Positions 6,189 to 12,151 of a stretch of 29,603 nt of DNA are shown here, one piece after another. The position numbers were made by a program, and so were the translations under genes. How positions within the stretch are numbered: position 1 is the stretch's first letter; each line of letters starts with the position of its first letter. The notes beneath the pieces are model-generated. The model was not told the origin of the DNA, made no database searches, and saw nothing but the letters and a program-made list of their open reading frames with translations. The stretch is from a virus, in the IMG/VR virus record IMGVR_UViG_3300035670_000984, positions 1 to 29,603 of that record. One strand, 5' to 3'.

Positions 6189-7316
6189 TTAATAAATATT
6201 TACTTGTCTACCAATTGATAATGCCTCTTCAATAGTCAATTCATCAAATCCATTGCGTTTATTCCAAATATTTAAATATTCAAGTGCTGTGTTATTAGCA
6301 ATGTTTTGTTGTTCATTAGTCAACAGATTGAATCCAGAACAAAATTTAGATGGCACACCGGTTGCATAACACATTGACGCCTGACCTAACCAAGAAATTC
6401 GATTCATAGCTTTATTTGTCAAGTAATGTTCGCATGAATGCTTCCATTCTGTAATTACTTTTTCAAGAGTTTCTCTAAATAAATTATCATTTGATAAAAA
6501 TTCAGCATATGCAAGTTCGCATTGTTCACCTGTCATACCATCTTTTTTAGATGCATAAAAACCGGCTTTATGACATTCCCATTTATCATATGTATGGAAT
6601 ATTCTATTTGGGTCAGATGTATTAACTGTCCTATAATCAGCACTTAAAATTTCTGTATCATCAATATCTTCATATGAATTAATGTAATCAGAAGATTCCC
6701 AGGATTTACTAAATGCTTCATCCTTAAATATTTCTGATAAACCAGTAATTTGACATAATCTTAAAATTTCTTCTTGATCCATTCCAAGTTCTTTGGCAAT
6801 TCGTTCATTTTTCCAATTTCTTGCTTTTAATTCAAGTACAATTTCACTCATTGCATCAACTTGATGTTTTCCTCTGGCCCTATTATGCCGTATTGTAGAT
6901 GCTATTCTATCATTTTTGTCGGATTGTTCTTTGCGGATAATAACCGTTGGTAAGTATCCATTTATCCTTTGTTTTACTATTTTGCTTTCCTTACCAACTC
7001 TGTTACGGTGAAAACCATCAATAACCTCATATTTGCTTTTAGTTTCTGAAAACCAAGTAACGATTGGTTGAGTATAACCATCATTCATAATTGATATTTC
7101 AAGTAATTCCATCTCTGGAGGAGCAACTTTATTTGGATTATAATCATTGGCAACTACTTCATCGTTTTTTTGCCATATTACCAAATCCACTGGCTCATTT
7201 TTAAATGGTGAATGTTCATGTATTAATTTTCTTAATTCATTAATAGTTTCAACTTTTAAATTAAAGTCATCAATTGATTTTAAATGTTGTTCAATACTGT
7301 TTTTTAAATCTATCAT
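6189..7316 (-). CDS. IbrB-like ParB-domain protein
   Basis: This 375-residue protein contains a ParB/sulfiredoxin-type domain at about residues 50-150. ANDYNPNKVAPPEMELL matches the ParB box I region, and YEVIDGFHRNRV the box II region with its Gly-x-x-Arg core. An HTH-like segment follows at about 165-195 (NERIAKELGMDQEEILRLCQ). The C-terminal half has no recognised motif. The gene is immediately upstream of the PAPS-reductase-like gene with one base between them, the IbrB-IbrA arrangement. ParB-like domains bind nucleotides (CTPase in ParB) and related DGQHR domains occur in DndB. It begins its own transcription unit after a terminator at 7387-7422 and behind an 18-bp palindrome at 7364-7381. 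AT-rich composition sets the pair apart from flanking genes and suggests acquisition as a cassette. Confidence 0.8.
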   Translation of the reverse strand: MIDLKNSIEQHLKSIDDFNLKVETINELRKLIHEHSPFKNEPVDLVIWQKNDEVVANDYNPNKVAPPEMELLEISIMNDGYTQPIVTWFSETKSKYEVIDGFHRNRVGKESKIVKQRINGYLPTVIIRKEQSDKNDRIASTIRHNRARGKHQVDAMSEIVLELKARNWKNERIAKELGMDQEEILRLCQITGLSEIFKDEAFSKSWESSDYINSYEDIDDTEILSADYRTVNTSDPNRIFHTYDKWECHKAGFYASKKDGMTGEQCELAYAEFLSNDNLFRETLEKVITEWKHSCEHYLTNKAMNRISWLGQASMCYATGVPSKFCSGFNLLTNEQQNIANNTALEYLNIWNKRNGFDELTIEEALSIGRQVNIY

Positions 7317-7346
7317 TTTATAATGGTTTTAATTGTTACATAAAAA

Positions 7347-7381
7347 GATTGTTTAATGATTGTAAATGATTGCAATCATTT
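7347..7381. promoter_or_regulatory. Palindromic operator candidate before the IbrBA pair
   Basis: AAATGATTGCAATCATTT (7364-7381) is a perfect 18-bp palindrome. Its half-site AATGATTG occurs again as a direct copy at 7355-7362, 10 bp away, and a weaker GATTGTTT lies at 7347-7354. It lies 48 nt upstream of the ATG at 7316 and just after the preceding terminator. Its size and place fit a dimeric repressor or activator site controlling the IbrB/IbrA unit. No TAnnTTTG box is visible here. Confidence 0.55.
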
Positions 7382-7386
7382 TTTTT

Positions 7387-7422
7387 AAAAACCACCACCA
7401 ACATCTTTATGCCGGTAGTGGT
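7387..7422 (-). terminator. Intrinsic terminator ending the early operon
   Basis: On the minus strand ACCACTACC (7414-7422) pairs with GGTGGTGGT (7391-7399), a 9-bp stem with one G-U pair, followed by TTTTT. It lies 32 nt after the stop of the 81-residue gene at 7454 and separates the operon that starts near 13.1 kb from the IbrBA unit. Confidence 0.75.
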
Positions 7423-7453
7423 CAATCACATGAAAATTTAAAATCGCAAAAGT

Positions 7454-7699
7454 CTATCTTATCAGTTCATCCAGGTTCACATTATGTTCATCAAGTATCT
7501 CGTAGATCCTATCGAATACCATAGACACCGCCTCATGACTGTTCATCTCTTTAGCTTCGCAGTTGTAAAGTAATCCTTTACAACTGTTGTGGCATATCTC
7601 CCATAGTGCAACTGACATGTCCAATGACTTGCTGCATCGTGTGAATGCCATCGTATCGTCTGAATCGTTTAAATCGAATTTAAGTATTGCTTTGGCCAT
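7454..7699 (-). CDS. Small hypothetical protein
   Basis: This soluble 81-residue protein is mixed alpha/beta. It opens with a short strand (MAKAILKFDLNDS) followed by a long helical part containing Cys and Trp residues (LWEICHNSCKG) and ends in an acidic helix (RIYEILDEHNVNLDELIR). Similar small early proteins with the pattern xKFDLNDxDD are frequent in phages, but I know of no defined function. It overlaps the VRR-NUC-like gene by 20 nt and is the last gene before the terminator at 7387-7422. Confidence 0.65.
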   Translation of the reverse strand: MAKAILKFDLNDSDDTMAFTRCSKSLDMSVALWEICHNSCKGLLYNCEAKEMNSHEAVSMVFDRIYEILDEHNVNLDELIR

Positions 7700-8177
7700 T
7701 GTTAAGTTGTTGTGTTAAGTTATCCCAATAATTCAAAAAATCCTCCATCGACCGCACGATGATGTACACCCCACCGGATCGCTCTATTTGCTGCTGGTAT
7801 ACCTTCTGATATGTTGATTGTCGGTCTTTACCTATTTTCACTTCTACCTTAAGAGAAACGCCTGCGATTGTAGCGGAAATGTCAGCAGAACCACGCTGAC
7901 CCGATGTCGGTATGTACGTCATTGATCCGATTGTTTTTGTACGCCCAACAACATCCGTTACATTCTTACGCTTGTCAATCACTCGGCCCATTGTGTTAAT
8001 GCGCTCGGCATGGTAACCGCTCATGTTTACCCAGTCAATAATTAACCTGGTCAAACCGTTCGCCGTCGCATCTGATGGAATCTTGACGCTGCGTACGTGA
8101 TCCGGTAGGTTCGGGTACTTTCGCCTGGATTCTGCAAGGTATAACGCTTGAACTCGTTGTCGTGTTTCTTTGGTCAT
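7680..8177 (-). CDS. VRR-NUC-like nuclease
   Basis: In this 165-residue protein the C-terminal half carries the VRR-NUC/PD-(D/E)XK pattern. G-S-A-D (residues about 96-99, GQRGSADISAT) supplies the catalytic Asp, KVEVKIG (about 109-115) supplies E-x-K, and a helix with YQQQIERSGGVYIIV completes the fold, matching the Q-x3-Q/R and Gly-Gly spacing of phage VRR-NUC domains. Such enzymes act on branched DNA or ends during phage recombination. The N-terminal 60 residues are basic. It overlaps both neighbours (ATGA with the methyltransferase-like gene, 20 nt with the next gene), so it belongs to the early operon. The G+C content is higher than in the modification genes nearby. Confidence 0.7.
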   Translation of the reverse strand: MTKETRQRVQALYLAESRRKYPNLPDHVRSVKIPSDATANGLTRLIIDWVNMSGYHAERINTMGRVIDKRKNVTDVVGRTKTIGSMTYIPTSGQRGSADISATIAGVSLKVEVKIGKDRQSTYQKVYQQQIERSGGVYIIVRSMEDFLNYWDNLTQQLNNGQSNT

Positions 8178-8848
8178 AGGTTAATGTTTAAAATATATTC
8201 ACTCCATTGTTGTGCCATTGCTTTAGCAATGCCTAGAAATGTTTTTGACCTTACTTTGCTTCGTTCATCGCCTTTTAAACTCCTTGCTTCTTTAAACCAC
8301 AATGGTTGTCTTTTTTTCTTGCCTGTTTTGCTATCTATCCATTCAAAAAACTCGCCTTTGTCAGTATGTGTTACCACGTCATCAAATAAATTTGGTGCTG
8401 CATTATGATATAATGGTGGCAAGTTTTTCAACCATAGGCACGTTGTTTTTTGCGCCTTGTCTCCAAAATAATACGGTTGAATGACTTGTGTTGGTTTTTT
8501 ATAAATTTTACTCATTATACCAATTGGATTCTCAACTGCAATATGCTTAATTGGAGCATTTACAATCTTCATAAAAAAATCTATGCCTTCTTGTTGCCTT
8601 CCATCTTTTCTTTTTTGCTCAAACCAAGCAGCACCACTTACAGCCAAATGAGTACAAGGTGGGAAGGCTATCATTGCAATATACTTACCGCTATAAGCTT
8701 CTTGAATTGCATCGCCTTCAATATGCCAATCTGGACAACCTCCAGAACACGGTTGTATATCACAACTATATGCCTCTAATCCTAATGATCTAAATTCTTT
8801 TGTTACAGCTTGGCTTTCTTCACAAGCAACAAGTATTCTTAGAGTCAT
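8174..8848 (-). CDS. Divergent DNA C5-cytosine methyltransferase-like protein
   Basis: The 224-residue product begins with an AdoMet-binding-type strand, ILVACEESQAV (residues about 4-14), and has GLEAYSCDIQPC with the acidic motif II position. FPPCTHLAVSG (about 62-72) holds the Pro-Cys catalytic motif IV, and the motif VI position reads ENP rather than the usual ENV. The C-terminal helix KTFLGIAKAMAQQW resembles motif X. The usual target-recognition domain and the QxRxR motif VIII are missing and the length is about 100 residues short of a standard enzyme. This family is common in phages and is usually annotated as DNA cytosine methyltransferase. It could protect phage DNA from restriction; activity with so little recognition domain is uncertain. 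ATGA overlaps link it to both neighbours. Confidence 0.7.
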   Translation of the reverse strand: MTLRILVACEESQAVTKEFRSLGLEAYSCDIQPCSGGCPDWHIEGDAIQEAYSGKYIAMIAFPPCTHLAVSGAAWFEQKRKDGRQQEGIDFFMKIVNAPIKHIAVENPIGIMSKIYKKPTQVIQPYYFGDKAQKTTCLWLKNLPPLYHNAAPNLFDDVVTHTDKGEFFEWIDSKTGKKKRQPLWFKEARSLKGDERSKVRSKTFLGIAKAMAQQWSEYILNINL

Positions 8849-9369
8849 ACAGTCAAGAATTTTTTACCTAACTCATATCCGTAAGTATGCATCAACACCG
8901 GCTCCTTGCCACCTGTGTAAAACTTGCGCACCAATGTTTGGCCTCCTAACTCGTACGTGTCATATTTAATCGTTTTACGCTCATGGCTCTGTGCAAGTAC
9001 TGCGTGGATTGTTCCGGTTTCCGTTAGTGTTTTCTTTACAATCTTCATCCTGCGGATGGCGTACTTGTTGTACGTGAACGAGTTGCCATTGCGCTGCAAT
9101 ACCTTTGACATGGTGAACTTGTTGACCTTAACATAGTCGGCAAGTTCCTTAACGGTATCTAATCGTTTACCTTCGACGACGAAGTAATTATCCGCTATAA
9201 TTACATCCCATTCGATTACATCGCCTTCAACGGCCATCTTTGTACGCTGCGACTTAACGGCTCGATTGTACACCAGTTTATAATGCACCTTATATCTGAA
9301 TGCTATGGCTCTCCATGTTGTTTGTTCGCCATTGAGGCGAACATTTACTAATTTACGTGTTTGGCTCAT
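8845..9369 (-). CDS. Putative DNA-binding protein with two HTH-like segments
   Basis: This 174-residue basic protein appears to contain two helix-turn-helix-like segments: TWRAIAFRYKVHYKLVYNRA (about residues 18-37) and TVKELADYVKVNKFTMSKVL (about 72-91). Each has the pattern of a first helix, a short turn and a recognition helix. A beta-rich region follows (YDTYELGGQTLVRKFYTGG). The two-HTH layout suggests specific DNA binding, perhaps a phage regulator. It starts just after the tRNA-like and pseudoknot-like region, and its end overlaps the methyltransferase-like gene by ATGA. I do not recognise the family. Confidence 0.55.
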   Translation of the reverse strand: MSQTRKLVNVRLNGEQTTWRAIAFRYKVHYKLVYNRAVKSQRTKMAVEGDVIEWDVIIADNYFVVEGKRLDTVKELADYVKVNKFTMSKVLQRNGNSFTYNKYAIRRMKIVKKTLTETGTIHAVLAQSHERKTIKYDTYELGGQTLVRKFYTGGKEPVLMHTYGYELGKKFLTV

Positions 9370-9390
9370 AATGAGTAATATTTAATGGTT

Positions 9391-9471
9391 AAAAGAACCA
9401 GGCCATAGGTTCTCGGTACAACAAACCGTGCCTGGTGGTCTGTGGATGCTATCACACAGAGATGATACCGA
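9391..9471 (-). other. Pseudoknot-like RNA structure before the HTH gene
   Basis: In the minus-strand RNA, TCGGTA (9466-9471) can pair with TACCGA (9413-9418), and ACCAGGC (9430-9436) with GCCTGGT (9397-9403). The pairs interleave as A-B-A'-B', the pattern of a pseudoknot. TCTGTG (9455-9460) also pairs with CACAGA (9439-9444). A competing hairpin AGAACC/GGTTCT (9408-9413 with 9394-9399), followed by only about four T residues, resembles a weak terminator. The whole lies 22-102 nt upstream of the ATG at 9369, so it could control that gene. A 29-codon GTG frame also crosses it and overlaps the next ATG by ATGA. Confidence 0.45.
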
Positions 9472-9474
9472 AAT

Positions 9475-9595
9475 AATCAGGGCAGGATTTAAACATGCAA
9501 GCCACGCACTTCTGCGCTGAACCTTTTTTGTTTAACGTGAGGATCGGACATACCTCATTACAGTTTTTTGCGTCTACCAATTCCGCCACCTGACT
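9475..9595 (-). other. tRNA-Leu-like element 2, with an overlapping 45-codon frame
   Basis: The 5' end AGTCAGG (9589-9595) pairs with CCTGATT (9475-9481) as a 7-bp acceptor stem with one G-U. It is followed by TG and a D-arm GCG-GAATTGGTAGA-CGC identical in style to bacterial tRNA-Leu. The 3' side has a T-arm-like stem (GCATG/CCTGC, one mismatch) with a 7-nt loop TTTAAAT. But about 71 nt separate the D- and T-arms instead of about 33, and I find no normal anticodon arm. No CCA follows. The same strand also reads as a 45-codon frame from a GTG (MAELVDAKNC...) with a Cys-rich middle (CNEVC, CVAC, SCPD). The opening MAELVDA is a familiar artefact of translating tRNA-Leu genes. It is either a decayed tRNA or an unusual tRNA-like RNA; a small protein is the alternative. 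Confidence 0.45.
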
Positions 9596-9606
9596 ATTTT
9601 TATTTT

Positions 9607-9628
9607 AAAAATGCTCGTCTTTCCGAGC
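9607..9628 (-). terminator. Terminator-like hairpin after tRNA-like element 1
   Basis: On the minus strand GCTCG (9624-9628) pairs with CGAGC (9613-9617), with loop GAAAGA, followed two bases later by TTTTT. The distal strand extended to AGACGAGC (9613-9620) is also complementary to GCTCGTCT at 9668-9675 inside the upstream element. This gives a longer 8-bp pairing that would exclude the terminator. Confidence 0.5.
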
Positions 9629-9633
9629 TGTCA

Positions 9634-9757
9634 AGTCAGGGCAGGACTCTATACCTGCACCACTTTCAGACGAGCTGGCTTGCCTTTGGCTTCCCACATT
9701 CATGACCGTGTTGCTCTGTGGAGTACTGTAACCTGTGTCTAATTTTACCATTTGACT
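9634..9757 (-). other. tRNA-Leu-like element 1, with an overlapping 48-codon frame
   Basis: This element begins AGTCAAA and ends CCTGACT. The outer five bases of these ends pair; the inner two do not. After TGG it reads GTAAAATTAGACAC, like a tRNA-Leu D-arm (GTGAAATTGGTAGACAC) that has lost GGT. Near the 3' end GCAGG/CCTGC forms a perfect T-arm-type stem, but with an 8-nt loop. As in element 2, the middle is about 38 nt too long. The two elements share the 3' string TCCTGCCCTGA and similar length (124 and 121 nt), so they look like tandem relatives. The ATG at 9751 opens a 48-codon frame (MVKLDTGYS...) to a TAA at 9605; the frame contains the terminator-like hairpin, which argues against it being a normal gene. 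Confidence 0.4.
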
Positions 9758-9775
9758 ATATAAAATAAAAATATT

Positions 9776-10492
9776 TTAAAATAATTCTAATTGAATATCA
9801 GGTTTAAAACTTGCATCGTAATTTTTGTTTTTAGTTTTTGGATATGGTTGTGATTTGTAAATCATGTCTTCAATAAGTTGTTTTTTATTATTTGCATTAA
9901 TAAAAATATAACGGTGTTTTGGTTTTTGTTTTATAATTTCACCACCAACAGCTAATATATTGTCTTTCCAATGCAAATCTTCATTGTATAATTTACCTAA
10001 CATTTTACGAGTAAATTCAATATTCATATTTCTGCCGTGATATTTTTTACCAAACAATATGAAATCCATGCTTTTGTTTTTTGGTTCAGCCAATCCACAG
10101 TAGATAAAATTTGTTGCTTGATAAATATATCCACAATGATTATTATTTATATCCGCATAACTTACAATTACATTTGGTTTTGGTAATAATTTCAAACAAC
10201 CACTAACAAAAAATGAAGTTAAATTTTTTTCATGATTATCGTTTAAAACTAATCTACTTAATTCCATTACGTTAATATTATGTTTATTATTAAATAATTT
10301 ACCTCCGTTGTTCCAAAATCTTGAAGGAGAAGGAGAAAATACACATACACCTATAATAATATTATTATCATCATATAAGCCAAAAACATACATCATAATT
10401 GGAGTTCTGCGAGCATAATGTTTTTTTATTAACCATTGTTTCGCAGTAAAATTATTTATTGATTTTATTTTATATTTTAATTTAATACTCAT
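9776..10492 (-). CDS. Mom-like DNA adenine modification protein
   Basis: The 238-residue product matches the pattern of the Mom family (phage Mu Mom, a GNAT-fold enzyme that converts adenine in phage DNA to a carbamoylmethyl derivative and so blocks restriction). Recognisable blocks are LIKKHYARRTPIMMYVFGLYD (residues about 21-41, split across the first strand), GVCVFSPSPSRFW, ELSRLVLND, a segment around SFFVSGCLKLL, then VSYADINNNHCGYIYQATNFIYCG, whose Ser-Tyr-Ala-Asp and Tyr-Gln-Ala-Thr-Asn are typical. The gene is strikingly AT-rich compared with the exonuclease gene 3 nt upstream, which suggests separate acquisition. In Mu, mom is tightly controlled; here the only visible regulatory structure is downstream. 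I am fairly confident of the family; the exact modification is unknown. Confidence 0.75.
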   Translation of the reverse strand: MSIKLKYKIKSINNFTAKQWLIKKHYARRTPIMMYVFGLYDDNNIIIGVCVFSPSPSRFWNNGGKLFNNKHNINVMELSRLVLNDNHEKNLTSFFVSGCLKLLPKPNVIVSYADINNNHCGYIYQATNFIYCGLAEPKNKSMDFILFGKKYHGRNMNIEFTRKMLGKLYNEDLHWKDNILAVGGEIIKQKPKHRYIFINANNKKQLIEDMIYKSQPYPKTKNKNYDASFKPDIQLELF

Positions 10493-10495
10493 TAT

Positions 10496-11212
10496 TTATA
10501 ACTCATTCATTAACTGTTCATAATATTGATTTGCCTTAACTACTTGGTTGATTATCTGCTCAACCTTGTCGTCATCGTGTTCGATCTCAAATACTCGGAT
10601 ACGCTTATCTTTTGGCATACGGTCTGCAACACGTGCGTTCTTCATTATGCGCTCTTCCATCTCATGCGGATAGTCTGACCAATATGTCAACGGCTTAATC
10701 TTGCGGTCAATCATCCAGTCTGGATCATTCATCATGCAATAAATTAGTCTGGCGTGCTTGCGACCTGTGAGCCACATATATCCTCTCAATTGCCATTCGT
10801 ATGCTGGTGTGAGTGCGCTTGTAACAAATGTACGCAAGTTTTGTGACACCTTGATATCTTCAATTGTATCAGGCAGTATGATGTCCGGTGATCCGATTAT
10901 GAACCCATTTTTGTATCCAAACGCATCAACCAACGGATTGTCTGTATACTCACGGCCGTACTTGTGTTCTCGTGCGCCTGAAGTGATCCGCACTTGTCCA
11001 TCGTTCATTACCTCGGTAACCAGGGCAGCTGCTTCGTGTTCCAACATTATCCCTTTCATCATGGCATCTGTCTGTACAGTTTCTATATAGTCGTATTTCC
11101 ACGCCATAACGGCTTCAAGTACATAAGATTTGGCGGTCTCGCTTAAACCATCACCGCTTCGGGCCTTGGTCATAAGATTGCCTAACTGGCTACATCTGGC
11201 TCTGAATTGCAT
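10496..11212 (-). CDS. YqaJ-like recombination exonuclease
   Basis: This 238-residue protein carries the YqaJ/lambda-exonuclease type PD-(D/E)XK core. LEHEAAALV (around residue 53) supplies the first acidic residue, GSPDIIL (about 106-112) the catalytic Asp, IEDIKVS (about 116-122) the D-x-K pair, and YEWQLRGYMWLTG (about 138-150) the Gln-containing helix. The family digests one strand of a double-stranded DNA end to leave a 3' overhang for the annealing partner. That partner is encoded directly upstream with a 23-nt overlap, forming a two-component recombination module of the Red type. The length is normal for the family. Confidence 0.82.
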   Translation of the reverse strand: MQFRARCSQLGNLMTKARSGDGLSETAKSYVLEAVMAWKYDYIETVQTDAMMKGIMLEHEAAALVTEVMNDGQVRITSGAREHKYGREYTDNPLVDAFGYKNGFIIGSPDIILPDTIEDIKVSQNLRTFVTSALTPAYEWQLRGYMWLTGRKHARLIYCMMNDPDWMIDRKIKPLTYWSDYPHEMEERIMKNARVADRMPKDKRIRVFEIEHDDDKVEQIINQVVKANQYYEQLMNEL

Positions 11213-11825
11213 CCTCTTTTGTTTTGTATTGTTGAATTAATTCCTCCGTATCGCAGTAATCACGTACGGACTCAAGTTCCTTGATTGTTCGGGCCGAATT
11301 AATGGCACTTACAATACTATCGGTTGGTTTGGCGTATGTCTGCTTATATTCGACGTTATCTTTGCGATTAAGATTTCGACCAAACAAATCGCCTAAATGA
11401 TCTGCGGCATCTTTGATTGCCATACTTATAGCTATAGGTAAAGCTTTTTCTACCGCACCACTATTTATATTGCTAAAATCTTGTTTTAAGGGCCCTGTCC
11501 CTGCTTGCGTTTGTAACTCTTTAGCGGCACCACCATCATGAAACATCCATTCTCCTGTTATTGGATCAACATAATGTAAACGAATTGATACTGAAACTGT
11601 ATTAAACAATGGTTTATAATCAATAATTTCAATTTTCCAATTTTGAAATATCTTATCTAAAAGGTATTCAACTTTACCAATCGGTAGGTACTCCGAGTTG
11701 TTGGCGTACTTGTTACGCTGCACCCACGCCTTAGGCGGTGGTTGGTTAAGTAATGTCTTCAGCTGATCATTCTTGTGGAGTTTCTCTGGATCAGCGAGGT
11801 CTTGAATTGTTGGTATTACTTTCAT
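11190..11825 (-). CDS. Rad52/Sak-like single-strand annealing protein
   Basis: I place the start at the ATG at 11825 (211 residues, MKVIPTIQDL...). The frame extends 29 codons further to 11912, but that stretch contains a 34-nt palindrome and looks non-coding. The protein has the annealing-protein signature ALPIAISMAIKDAADHLGDL followed by FGRNLNRK (about residues 121-148), which corresponds to the conserved helix and Gly-Phe-Gly region of the Rad52/Sak family. Upstream is a beta-rich region with VEYLLDKIFQNWKIEI and SVSIRLHYVDP, also typical. The protein would anneal complementary ssDNA exposed by the YqaJ-like exonuclease encoded next, with which the gene overlaps. Confidence 0.75.
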   Translation of the reverse strand: MKVIPTIQDLADPEKLHKNDQLKTLLNQPPPKAWVQRNKYANNSEYLPIGKVEYLLDKIFQNWKIEIIDYKPLFNTVSVSIRLHYVDPITGEWMFHDGGAAKELQTQAGTGPLKQDFSNINSGAVEKALPIAISMAIKDAADHLGDLFGRNLNRKDNVEYKQTYAKPTDSIVSAINSARTIKELESVRDYCDTEELIQQYKTKEDAIQSQM

Positions 11826-11860
11826 ATGCTTGTTATAATTAATATTAATAATGTAATGGC

Positions 11861-11894
11861 CCAAGATAGCAGCGTTAACGCTACCATATCTTGG
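11861..11894. promoter_or_regulatory. 34-nt imperfect palindrome upstream of the annealing-protein gene
   Basis: The arms CCAAGATA (11861-11868) and TATCTTGG (11887-11894) flank a perfect 12-bp core AGCGTTAACGCT (11871-11882). As minus-strand RNA it folds into a stem of about 14 bp with a 2-nt bulge and a UUAA loop. No T-run follows, so it is not a standard terminator. It lies between the stop at 11920 and the ATG at 11825 and could be an operator or an mRNA processing or stability element. Confidence 0.6.
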
Positions 11895-11919
11895 CAGTCT
11901 TTGCAATCGCATCTCTGTT

Positions 11920-12147
11920 TCATATGCGAATTTTTTTATACTTATTAAGAAATGCTTCTTCTGTCATGCGGAAGGTCATAACCTTGTCAATGTCTTCAAC
12001 TCGATTAAATACATATTCAAGTTCGTTACCTATGCTGCGTATTTGCTCTTTCATTTCGTCTGACAATTCTGGATTGTCTTGCAAGTATTCAATTTCATTT
12101 TGAATGAAGCACAAAGTATAGTGCTTATTTGCAAAGTATGATTTCAT
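11920..12147 (-). CDS. Small hypothetical early protein
   Basis: The product is a 75-residue, largely helical, acidic protein (YLQDNPELSDEMKEQIRSIG, then ELEYVFNRVEDIDKV). The Ser-Asp-Glu helix cap and regular charge spacing suggest a small helical bundle. No family is recognised. Its ATG follows the previous gene's stop by 4 nt and it is followed by the palindrome at 11861-11894. An early regulatory or host-interaction role is possible, but nothing in the sequence specifies it. Confidence 0.6.
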   Translation of the reverse strand: MKSYFANKHYTLCFIQNEIEYLQDNPELSDEMKEQIRSIGNELEYVFNRVEDIDKVMTFRMTEEAFLNKYKKIRI

Positions 12148-12151
12148 GCTA

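Noticed and set aside
9607-9751. A confident 48-codon gene starting at 9751
   Set aside because: The frame ends inside a terminator hairpin and its first residues derive from a tRNA-like D-arm; coding support is too weak for a CDS entry.
9475-9757. Two ordinary functional tRNA-Leu genes
   Set aside because: Acceptor and T-arm features are present, but the middle is about 38 nt too long and no anticodon stem-loop can be drawn, so I list them only as tRNA-like elements.
11826-11912. Longer start of the annealing protein at 11912
   Set aside because: The added 29 residues run across a 34-nt palindrome and an A/T stretch and do not look like the family; the ATG at 11825 gives a normal length.
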